A DNA stretch of 64,000 nt from Siderastrea radians (Eukaryota; Cnidaria; Anthozoa; Scleractinia; Rhizangiidae): positions 16,968,034 through 17,032,033 of the forward strand of contig OZ024895.1 in NCBI GenBank assembly GCA_964017195.1. The letters are read 5' to 3'. This document shows positions 47,401 to 57,196 of the stretch, piece by piece. Position numbers and translations under genes: made by a program. The notes below the pieces were generated by a model. That model was not told the origin of the DNA and did no database searches. It saw only the letters and a list, made by a program, of their open reading frames with translations. Position 1 is the stretch's first letter; each line of letters starts with the position of its first letter.

Positions 47401-48577
47401 ATTGACAAAGTATTCTAGAACCGTTATTTCCCTTTCGTTATCACAAACGGTTTGTTTCACAAACAAAAACATTTCATGATCTCTAAATTTGTTATTCAAA
47501 ATCTGAAAAGGCAGACTGTGTACATGAACTTGAATTCCCTGTACATGAACTTGAATTTGAATGTCCACAGTTTTAAGCTCGCCCGGTGTTACGTTACTCT
47601 GAGAATGACGATGTTGACGGCAAATCAGAACGCAACTTTGCAAGATGCATTTTTTAATGAAACACCACTTTCTTTTTTGTTCGGGTTGGCCTTGCAGGAC
47701 TGGCTTTTTCACTTTCAAACCCAGTAAAATTTTAGAAAGCAACGCTCAAAGTTCATATTATAAAATGAACTTCAGCTGCACGGGAAATTACCGGTTGGTA
47801 GTTTCCATGGTAGTTTCTTGGTAGTTTTCGTAGTCCTATAGTTTACTATAGGAACTCAACTCAGAAGCTTGGGGATCTTTGCAACATGGGAAAATTAATT
47901 CGTTTTGTTCTCGAAGCTAGGGACAAGCATGCCGTTTAGTGCCGGATCAGCTTGCATTTTCGAGAAGCCAACATCAGTTCGGAAATTGGAGTGGTGAGAT
48001 TTAGTATTCCCTAAGATTTTCTTCTTCTAAAATTTTAAGGATATAGTTCGTACAACTCAAACTATATTAGCTCAAACAAACATCCCTTTAAAAGGCCTTG
48101 TTACAATATGAGAAAACAACAAACGACATTACAGGTATTTAGCATAAATGTTCTCTTTGGGTGCCCCTGATCTCATCCATTTTCTCAAACCTTCACAGAT
48201 ATTTTAAAAGATTTTAACGGAGGCTTAGTTGAATTTGAGAGACTTCACTGACTGCAACCTTGACCTTTATATCGTTCTTACTAAAACAAACGATGACCTC
48301 CTGCTGCGGTTTAAGGGCAGTTAAATAATCGCTTACAAGATAAAGAGATTTTTGCGCTTTTGTACTTGATTTTGTTTTCAGAGCATAGACACCAAGCATT
48401 AAATAACAATGTTGTAACCAAAGTCTGGATTTAAACGTTAACAAGCCACTCGAGTAAAGTTCGAACAACTGCCTCATCAAGTATTCAGTGTAACTTACCT
48501 GACTGCAGGAATGACAGTTGTGGAAAACTCACAAATAGTAAGAGCAGATAAAAGTGGTCCAGTTTCGAAAACTCCAT
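37417..48577 (-). CDS. Secreted VWA protein with three cysteine-rich cassettes, gene 1
   Basis: Ten exons joined by eye: 48499-48577, 46591-46644, 45334-45912, 44566-44622, 43492-43716, 42759-42917, 41672-41908, 40682-40855, 39474-39707, 37417-37568. They sum to 1950 nt (649 aa plus stop) and every junction is phase 1. Order: signal peptide (1-26), acidic linker (27-44), VWA (45-237), Pro/Thr linker (238-256), then cassettes A1-B1 (257-384), A2-B2 (385-521), A3-B3 (522-649), with TAG TAG right after NAVYSI. No membrane anchor. Expected to be secreted, with a metal-binding VWA and six half-cassettes that may bind ligand or cross-link through disulfides (inference). Shares exon design and strand with gene 2 downstream, so a tandem duplicate. 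A role in matrix, mucus or immunity cannot be chosen from sequence. Confidence 0.87.
38980..39300. repeat. Interspersed repeat with TTTGGCCACC and AATGTTGAA words
   Basis: GTTTGGCCACC and CAATGTTGAA recur several times in both orientations. A related decayed copy (GTTTGGCCACCACGTCAAGC) is at 44475-44530. Intronic; element boundaries unclear. Confidence 0.55.
40183..40314 (+). pseudogene. Non-LTR retrotransposon (LINE) ORF2 C-terminal fragment
   Basis: Translates to ...NYLNYSFSYAGSLLWNNLP, QLRVAGSLEKFKRN, then a stop at 40312-40314. This matches the conserved C-terminal tail of many LINE reverse transcriptases (FSYxGAxLWNxLP...SLxxFK). 5'-truncated relic in a gene 1 intron. Confidence 0.75.
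40483..40509. repeat. (TTG)n microsatellite
   Basis: Short pure trinucleotide run, possibly the tail region of the nearby LINE relic. Confidence 0.85.
40682..41908 (-). CDS. Gene 1 exons 7-8: cassette 2 (A2 + B2)
   Basis: A2 (41672-41908): KYHKLGCYKDDRKN, PRPLPKLLLTDRDPKS, DWGKWDSYMSDLVCRCA, FGLQYYG. B2 (40682-40855): GECWSGSDDDIKYDKLG, KCVTSGYQKCP, VCVGQQWANYVYGIERSG. Phase 1-1 exons. Confidence 0.88.
42108..42171. repeat. Foldback repeat
   Basis: GTCTCCTAGGCAGCCGTTCT pairs with AGAACGGCTTCGTAGGAGAC around GACGACC. Short MITE or SINE-like hairpin in a gene 1 intron. Confidence 0.75.
42759..44622 (-). CDS. Gene 1 exons 4-6: Pro/Thr linker and cassette 1 (A1 + B1)
   Basis: Exon 44566-44622 is a PTVTPTVVPT linker. 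A1 (43492-43716): YTKLGCMKDD, PRPLPELLFTDRDPS, SWSNWNSYMKDLVCRCA, FSIQFYG. B1 (42759-42917): GECWSGPEAGDTYNRAG, CVTRDYKKCDPSDPTECVG, NFVYGVDLP. B1 is closest by eye to B4 of gene 2. Confidence 0.88.
44386..44449. repeat. (ATT)n microsatellite
   Basis: About 60 bases of ATT units, intronic, next to the gene 1 linker exon. Confidence 0.95.
45334..45912 (-). CDS. Gene 1 exon 3: complete VWA domain in one exon
   Basis: A 193-codon phase 1-1 exon. MIDAS is complete: ALDASGSV (DxSxS), GITRTELAL (Thr) and VVVTDGQTTP (Asp). It goes on with GVHVIAVGVGTMVNDEELN and ends ISKTVCP; Cys near both ends (GALCHSP, TVCPG) could pair as in matrilin and collagen VI A domains. Metal-dependent protein binding is the family role. 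Confidence 0.92.
46591..48577 (-). CDS. Gene 1 exons 1-2: signal peptide and acidic linker
   Basis: The ATG at 48577-48575 opens MEFSKLDHFYLLLLFVSFPQ followed by LSFLQS, a clear signal peptide. Donor GTAAGTTAC, phase 1, 79 nt. Exon 2 (46591-46644, 18 codons) is acidic (VPEEVIERTEEIAEPAEE). The intron between them holds an ATTT microsatellite at 47120-47149. Exon 2 is short, so its borders rest on phase and splice sites. Confidence 0.8.
47120..47149. repeat. (ATTT)n microsatellite
   Basis: Pure tetranucleotide run in the first intron of gene 1. Confidence 0.9.
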
Positions 48578-51500
48578 CACAAAAGGTCCTGTCATGTGCA
48601 AAAAACCAAAAGAGGTCTTAAATTGGTTTTTAAATACAACAAGCATTTAACAGGAAACATATAGTGCTGTATCACACCATTTTAATTACATGTTACCTCT
48701 ACACTTGCCGTTATTGGTTGATAACGGACAAACGTCAACAAACCAGGTTTTCTGACAACTTGACATGTACTTAATTTAAATCGATGATAAACAAGTTAAT
48801 TGCAAATAGATAGGTCATCATCTAACGTGTTACTACCAAAGATCTCTTACAGTTAAAAAGAGGAGTGAGAAATCAAAGTTAAGATTTCTTTTTTCTTTAG
48901 TCATAACACGGGTATCTTCTTTCAAATTATTATAAAATGTGTTACTTGTTTCCTAAACTTTCTACTATCGTAATTTCAACAACTACCGGTACCTGTATTT
49001 TTTTTATGCCAAATTACAAGCTTGAAAAAATTTTAATTTAACTGAAAACAAATATAATAAACTTTCCTGAAACCAATTTCATCAAGGGCAGAGAAAATTA
49101 CGAAATGATTTTTTTAGTTCTGGCGCTCTATTTAAACCCAATACCTGGTCTGTAATACATGTAGTTGACTTTATCACCAAGAAGCTATAGGCCGCACCAA
49201 AGCGGATCCAAATTGTACTTGGCACTCCGACGAGCCACAGAGTACAAAAGCCACTTCTTTACATACTTATTTAAGAGCAAGCTTTCCGACACACCCTCTC
49301 TCTTGAGTCTGTGGTTGAAATCTCAACGTTTGACCACCAAACGAAAGCTACTTAGCGGCCCATACTGATTGTTGTGGTGCTTTTATGGTGCGATGTAAAG
49401 TAGTTCTATCTTTTGAGTCTGTCGAGAAAATCCTAAAGAGTGACCATTCAAACGAAAGCTATTGAGCAGAACTTTCCTGTGGTGCTGTTTATTATGCTGT
49501 ACAAGGTGGTTCTAACTTTTGAGTCTGTGGATGAAATCCTAAAGTGTGATCATTCAAACGAAAGCTACTGAGCAGTACTTTCCTGTGGTACTGTTTATTA
49601 TGCTGTACAAGGTGGTTCTAACTTTTGAGTCTGTGGATGAAATCCTAAAGTGTGGCCATTCAAATGAAAGCTATTGAGCAGTACTTTCCTGTGGTGCTGT
49701 TTATTGTGGTGTACAAGGTGGTTCTAACTTTTGAGTTTGTGGATGAAATCCTAAAGTGTGACCATTCAAATGAAAGCTACTGAGCAGTACTTTCCTGTGG
49801 TGCTGTTTATTATGCTGTACAAGGTGGTTCTTACTCTTGAGTCCGTGGATTAAATCCTACAGTGTGACCATTCAAATGAAAACCATTGAACACTACTTTC
49901 GCGTGGTGTTATGCTGAACAGCTGAACAGGGAATTTTGAACGTTTGAGTCTGTGGGTTAATCCCGAGGTTTTACAATTCAAATGAAGACTATTGAATGGA
50001 GCATCGTTATGGTACTGTTTGTTATGTGTACAAAGTGGTTGTAAATTTTGGGCCAGTAAATGAAACTCTGAAGTGTGATCATTCACTGAAATCTACTAAT
50101 AAAAACCCTTTTCTGCCCATTGTTCGTTGGGCTGTTACAGGAACTTGTACTTTTTAGATTCCCTGCATGAAATAAAATGGTTGAGAATTTGCGTAATATT
50201 TGCCTTAACTCAAGACGAAAGCAAGGAATTATGTGCCTTACAAAGGCTAATTATTACCCCATTGTTAAAATAATGCAAGGATTTAACATTCTGCATGACT
50301 ACTGAAGCACAGTAATCGCAGTTCTGATGTTCCGTGATCCATCATTCAGAACAAAATAACTGTGTTGCCTTGTTCATGTTTTCATTGAACGTACTTCTAA
50401 ACCTCTTGCTCCCAACATAGCTTCAGTGAACAACGTTAGGTTAACAAAGTAGCACACATAGAGGTAAGTGTTTTAAATCGATTTATCCGTTATCTAGCCA
50501 CACTCACGAAAGCGACTGTATGCAAATTCAAATCAACAACTTTAAAAGGAATCTTTGAGTTTGAAGGTGAGGGAAAACTATGTTGGTGAACCTTGACACC
50601 CCACAATATGACAATGCCCAAGTTTTTCCAAAACATTTCTCGGGGATTAAAAATGTTGTTATATATCAGTCGTTTTATGGGAGCTGTATATAGTGAATAT
50701 TTCCATCAGATGTTTGCAAGCACTTTTGCAACGTAGTCGGTTAGTAGGCCCGGCGGGTAACTACCATTATTTGAATAATTTTAAAGTTCCATGTTTAAAA
50801 GCTTTGGTCTGTTTACTGTAGAGACTATAGCTAACAGTCTTTTTTCCCTTCTCCATTTCAAGCGCAGCCAAATATGAAACAAGAAAACTCCAATTTCATT
50901 TTGTGGGCTGCAATGAAACAAACTGCACCACAAGACGTGAGGCTAACTAGCTTTTATATGGTTGGTCAAACTTAATAGGTTTCGTCTCGTGAAAGACTCA
51001 AATATTGAGGCGACTGTGCATCATAACAAACGCGACTACTCTCACTTTAATTGTCACATTATGGCTCCATCCGGACTCTATCCTTAGAAAAACCTCGTAC
51101 AGCATAAACAACTGAGCACCATTTAAAAGAATTCAGCTTTTCTTTCCAAAGTTTCTGTGAAAACTTAAAGGCAAATTTCATCAAGCAAGATATGCATGTT
51201 AGAGCTTACTATTGCAATGTCATCAGTATTCATTCATCCAACTAGGAATCAACGAATACGAGAACAGGAGTACCTATGGAGCTTACAACAAAGGTAGGGC
51301 ATTGAATATAGATTCTACAGACAGCGTGTTTATCATAGCCGAAAGTGTTTAAAACCACAACGTTGCTACGTTTGAACGATTTTTGAAAATGCATTTAAGT
51401 TCAAGTGAAAAAGCAAAAACAAATCATGGAGAATTATTTCCGTAAGTGTCTATCCACTTAAGTGAACTACCTCGAAGATAACATTTACTGTATATAAGTA

Positions 51501-52792
51501 AACATTAATTAAAAGTTGAGTATGTTTGAATTACAATGCAATCAGCCAGGAGCCCATCATTCCAGACATGACACGATAAAATAATAAACAATTTCTAGAA
51601 AATTATATCTATAATTGTCGTCAACTTACAGTAGCTGAAACTAACATTTTACTGTTTGCAAGTAAAATTCAAGCAGATTACTGTTTAAAAGCAAACTTTC
51701 AATAAATGGCCAAAATATGGGAATAATGTATGACTCTGGCGTGCTTCTCTTTTGGAAAATAGTCCTAAATATCTGCGATTTTTGTACTGATGAAGATGAG
51801 GCACTGAGTAAAGCAAATACAGAGAAATGAATGAAATTTGTGAAACGTCACAAACAAGCCTTTGTTATTTTAGGTTATTTCGTTGCTCGGGATAATTGCT
51901 AGTTTAAAATTTGGTCATATTCAATTGCCCGTTAAATAAGAGGAAGGTAAAGAACGATTTTCAGATAACGTCACTGTGACGTCACATGATTCGACAATTT
52001 GCAATGGTCTTTTTAAGCGGAGTCACGAAATATCAATTGTACTTTACCGTGGGAACCTACACAGTATGAACAATAACTATGTAAAAAATGAACAATAACT
52101 ATAGAAAAAATGTTAGCATCAATACATAAAAAAAAGATTTCTGAATTACTTACACCAGTAACATTTTTCTGACAATGGTCTTATCATGACGGCGAATCAT
52201 AGCCATCGTATTGTGTTTGAAGTTGGTCTGAAAACGGAAGTGAAGTATTCTGTTTCAAGTAGTAAGTATTTGCTCCGTAAAATAATTTTATGGGCTAATT
52301 TCTTTCCCTTTGTCGGATCATTAGAGGACCTATTTTAACGTGAGCCACGGACTTGAACCGGAATTTGAATGTTCCCGTCATTGGCTTGTTTTCGCTGCTC
52401 ACCAAAGGTTGAAAAACTCTTGTTTTGGTGTTCATTGGCTAACCAAAGATGGACTTGATGGTGTCAAAACCCAAATCTATACACTGCAATGAAACTGGGT
52501 GGACGTGTTAAGGGGGCAGTCTTGAAGCAGGGTTAAGCTTACTGCGCAAAACCAGCAAAGCAAACTCTAAAGGTGCCTTTATGCAGTTAGCATTAGTTTG
52601 CAAGCAAATGCCATCTGGGGAGGGGGGTGTAAACGTCGCGAGAACAGTTAGCCCACACCGTGACTCTCCCTAACGTTAGTTAGTATGTTAACACATACTA
52701 ACCTCTCTTTGTCCCAAACTTTCGTTTAGCGTGCGAAAACATTTCAATAATAAGGATATATTATACCCACACAGACGAAACAGTTGAAGGAA
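48578..52792. other. Intergenic region between divergent genes, no exon recognised
   Basis: Lies head to head between gene 1 (minus) and the MyTH4-FERM gene (plus), so both promoters should be here. Apart from the satellite array at 49390-50100 I see no domain-bearing ORF, no myosin motor or IQ motif, and no confident TATA or other promoter element. Confidence 0.5.
49390..50100. repeat. 106-bp satellite array, second locus, about 7 units
   Basis: Same family and orientation as 11720-12450. Unit starts (GTACAAGG) at 49499, 49605, 49711 and 49817 are 106 bases apart; outer units are decayed (to about 49165 on the left and 50100 on the right). Lies upstream of gene 1. Confidence 0.92.
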
Positions 52793-55700
52793 ATGAGTAG
52801 TAAGGTCTTCTTAGTAAATATGTTTTCTTTTCTAAAGCGGAGCACCGAGGAGCCTGATGATCTGGCCAAGTACGATTTCCTGAGCTTCGCTCGCATGAAC
52901 TTCGAAAATGACGAAGCTTGCAGATTTTCAAGAGCACCTCTTCTCTCGCCTTTACTGAGCGCTGAGAATGATGAGGATCGAAAGGTAACGCTACATGTAT
53001 CATCATCTACAAAACTGACAGATATTCAAACTTCTCTAGATTTCCAGGACGTACTCAAAGATCTTGTGGCAAGTCGTCAGTTGTAATTAAAACCTTCATT
53101 TAATCTTCGGATATTTTTGGACGCATTGGGTGATCCTTCAAATCGCCCGTTGTCGTAGTTGCAATTTGCACTTGTCTAGTTTGTGTGATTTGCACAAATG
53201 TGATTTGCACCGCGTTACATGAGAACTTCACGCCATATTTGGTCGATCAACCATATTGATACAGCAGGATCCCATTTGTAAAGATATACTAAAAGTAGTG
53301 GCAAGGCAACCATAATTTTAAGGGCTTTTCTTGGAAATTAAGGAGGGGTACGGCTGGAGGACGATTATACCCATCCTAAAGCAGGTAGTAAAGACTAAGA
53401 AGGTAATCTGAAGAGAAATAACAGGCCATAGTTTGACAAAAAACGGGAGTTTGCCCAAGTCATCACTAATTATCTAACGTGTGTTCAAAGAATCCAGTAT
53501 GTTGTCTCCAGAAATGTTTAAGAGATTGGATAAATTTTCTTTTGGCCAGGCCTTAATTTAACTTGTTTTTTTCAGTTTCATTATTGATGGCTAGCTCCGG
53601 CTCATAGAGTTGACTGACACCATATTTTCCTTGTTATCTTTGAAGGCCGCCTGTGCGATTTCTGTCGCCATATTGCGTTTTATGAGGGACATGCCAGAAC
53701 CAAAAGTCACTGAGGAAGACCAAGTGGTATACGTCATAATTTACATAATTCACATTCATAATGCTGACAATGTTGACGACATTAACACACTGAAGGGCAT
53801 ATCCTTACATCGGTTCGCTTAAAATTAGTTCCCAGTTGTGGTTTTATTCCTGTTCATTACTTTAAAGTCAACAATAAATAACAGGAAACAAACTGTGGCG
53901 ATTTAACTCGGTAATCTCAAACACGTCATGAATAAAATGTTGTTTGTTTAGCGTCGGGATTCATCGTCGGCTTAGTTAATGTTTATTATAAGAGACGAAG
54001 TGATGAATTAAACAACAAGGACCGCGGAGCCGGGGAGGAGCCATTTCCGAAGCTTTCCTTCCAACTCTCTCCCGGGGTATATGCCTTTTGACATCCCTAG
54101 AAAGCGAGCGCCGCGGCTCTCCCATTTAACGCCTACGGCTTTTGATCCCCCCCCCCCCTTCCCCCATCCAACCCAAACCAAAAAATGGTCTGCGGCCGCG
54201 CTCCGTGCACAATAGTATTCAAAAAGGACCTGCCATAGCCACCTACTATATGCCACGTTTAGTTCCCTGTGAAAAGACTCGCGTTTCTCAGACCATCCTT
54301 GCAAAACGAGGCACCGTCTTAATGACCTGTTGTGTTCCTTTGGTTTACAGAATTCAGAAGAAAGGGAAATGACGACATTAAACCGCAAAGCATATTCTTC
54401 TGGCTCCACGTTTAAGAGAAAAATTATTTCTGAAAAGGTATGAATGAGGATGTAATATATCTGCAGAACACATACCAGACATCCTTACTGGACTAAAATA
54501 ATTTCAGGGACTCCTACAGTTACTGATTCTCTGATACCCTATCCCAAGCTCAATCCAAATCTCTCTTCGATTCATTCGATTTTGGATGGTATCATTAACT
54601 GTTCCTGTCTTTTTACCCGATGAATATTTCAACACATTAGGTAGCCCGCTCATAAAATGTAGCAATCCTTCTTACCGCCACAGCGTCTTATGCTGTAATG
54701 TTAAACAGTGTTGAATGGAAATATTGAACTCATTTTCCGAGGCCTTTTAGTGTTTCTTTGAATGTGGAAAAAAAATTGGAAAGCGTTTGAGCCTTCATGA
54801 CTGTTGCATTTCCATCTTCCAAGAATCCGAATAAGCGAAGGTAGTCGATGTTGTTACATGTTGAATGCTTTCCCGGGGGTACTCCGTTTAGTGGGTTATA
54901 CGGGGGGGCTCCGCTCGAAAGGGATGTCTTTTTTAAGCTCGCAGTATATTAAATGGTAGGGAAAATTGCCATTTTAGTATACAAAAGGGTCACAAAATCA
55001 GCTGCGAAGTGGAAGAAATGGTGGCTAAAGCGAAGTATATTAAAGGGTGCCACTTTTTGGCAGAAATGACTACGCAACTAGGTCAAAACGACTGAAAACC
55101 CGGGAAAAACGTGGCAATTTCAAGAAATTCAATTGTTTTGCTTATCCTTGAGGTATAAGAAAGGAGTGCGATTTTGCTCTGGGCATATGAAAGGGGTGCC
55201 ATTTTTGGTAAAAACTAGTATATCAAAGGGTGAGGGTTTGAACCTCCGAGCGGAGCCTCCCCGTCTAAAACTTGATCGAGTGCCCTTCCCCTCTCCCCCA
55301 GCCTTCATGACTGTTGCATTTCCATCTTCATTGTTAACGCGAATCCGAATAAACTAAAGTAATTTGATGGTGTTACATGTTGAATGCCTTCACATTGTTC
55401 TGCCTGATTTTAGGCCAACAGGTCATTTTTGAAGCCCGATGAGATGCCCCTCGTGACGGCAATGAATCGTCCAACGACAAATATCGAAAAAATACAGTTT
55501 ATCACCAGCATTGGGATTCGTAATCCACGTTTGAGGTTAGCGTACTCTTCTTTTTGTGCATTTTTGGCACCTCAGTGGTCATTTTTGAATGACAAATGTA
55601 TTTGAAACATTTCCCTTATTCTAAACCACTGTAAATATGTTTTCATTTGTGCCTTTTCTTTGTTTTGGGGGATTTTAACTTTGCTGTTCTTTTCTTCACA

Positions 55701-57196
55701 AGACTGGCAAACTCACAAAAGCTTGCATTATACCTACTGGCTACAGTTGATCTTAAATAAATTTAACCCTATTTATAACGAACCTCTTTCTTGGTCTTTG
55801 GGGACTAGGGAGCGCAGCGCTCCGTAACTCTAAGACAAATGCATTAAAATGAACACCAGAGGGTAAATAGAGGGTAAATATTTTCTTTGCGGTCAAAAAC
55901 ATAAGCTGATGACGCAACATGGTTATCACTTCATGACTTCCAAACGGCGGCCATCTTAGAATCCCCATGTCAATTTCTTGATTTTTTTTTTTCAATATTT
56001 TACAAAACCAAAAGAGTGTATCAAAATACTTTTAAAACCAAAACCAATTAAAGAACACGAAAATAATATAAATGTTTAAGATTTCCTGTCAGAAAGTCAA
56101 ACGTTTCAATAAAAATAGTAAATTTAAAATTTCGAAAAACCTACTTGGCAAAATATATGTTTGCCATGGTAACATGATACAAGAACATTGTCAGGTCATA
56201 TCGAATTGTTGACAGATACATTTTAAGAAAATGCAGGAGCCCATGGAAAATGCGGAAAGCTCGGTGGCTTTTGCCTACAAAATAAAATAGTTATAAGCAT
56301 CCACTGTAAGTGTGGGTAGATTTTTCCCGGGTCTTTTGGCTTTCGTTTACATTAAGGCATTTTTACTTCCAGGGATGAAATCTACTGCCAAATTTGCTGT
56401 CAGCTCACCAATAATATATCTCCGACAAGTAGCTCGCGTGGCTGGATTCTAATGGCTCTCTGTCTTGGTGTTTTTCCGCCATCTGATGAGGTAGGTTACA
56501 ACAGGAATTACTTTAAATGTTATTGTATTACACGTAACGGGTTGTGTATCACAACACAATTACAATGGCCCTTATTTGCTAATTCAATAATACTCTTACC
56601 CATAACACCAAATGTTTGCACAAGGTTTTTGCCACGTGCACCAGGGCGGGCTTAAGTTGCAACTTAATTTACGTACACAGGAATGATATTCGATGTTTTG
56701 TTTCTGACCTTTTGATGCAAGTGTTCTCATTCTTATTACTTCAGGGAGGGAGGGGGAGGGGGGCTTTATTGAGATGGGGGCTTATTACAAACTGTGACAC
56801 CCAAAGGGGTGTGATAAACGTGTTGCCAAAGATAAACTAATCGCACCTGGTCAATCACAGCTATTGCAAATATCGTGTTAGCAAGTCTTTTGTGTGATTT
56901 GTGCCCGCTTGGTGTCAGATGTGGGTTTCGGGTTGCCGCATTTTGAGCGGTTTATTAGTCAAAGCTCCGTGCCTTTTGTTCCAGTTTGATAGCCGTCTAT
57001 ATCCAGATCAAACTAGAATTTGAAGTGTTGGTAACATTCACTGATTTCAGTTTTTTCTTTAATGTAGCTTCTGAATTACCTTAGGAGTTTTCTAAAGCAG
57101 GGTCCAGATGGCTTTGGTGAATATTGCTACAAGATTCTTCAGCGAACTCTTCAAGTAGATTGCAGAAGACAGCCATCCACAGCTCTTGAATTAGAT
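52793..57196 (+). CDS. MyTH4 domain exons 1-6
   Basis: Key blocks: [11 protein letters not shown] and APLLSPLL (exon 1), [13 protein letters not shown] (exon 2), a Lys-rich bridging exon (54351-54437), [14 protein letters not shown] with NPRL (exon 4), [15 protein letters not shown] and [18 protein letters not shown] (exon 5), [19 protein letters not shown] (exon 6). The R of LRDEIYC is split by a phase-2 intron. These are the signature MyTH4 blocks (DEIYCQ, RGW). Exon 2 has an unusual donor (GTGGTA), so that border is less sure. Confidence 0.85.

Noticed and set aside
7567..48577. One giant gene joining genes 1 and 2
   Set aside because: Gene 1 ends in TAG TAG with no donor before it, and gene 2 opens with its own signal-peptide exon of the same design.
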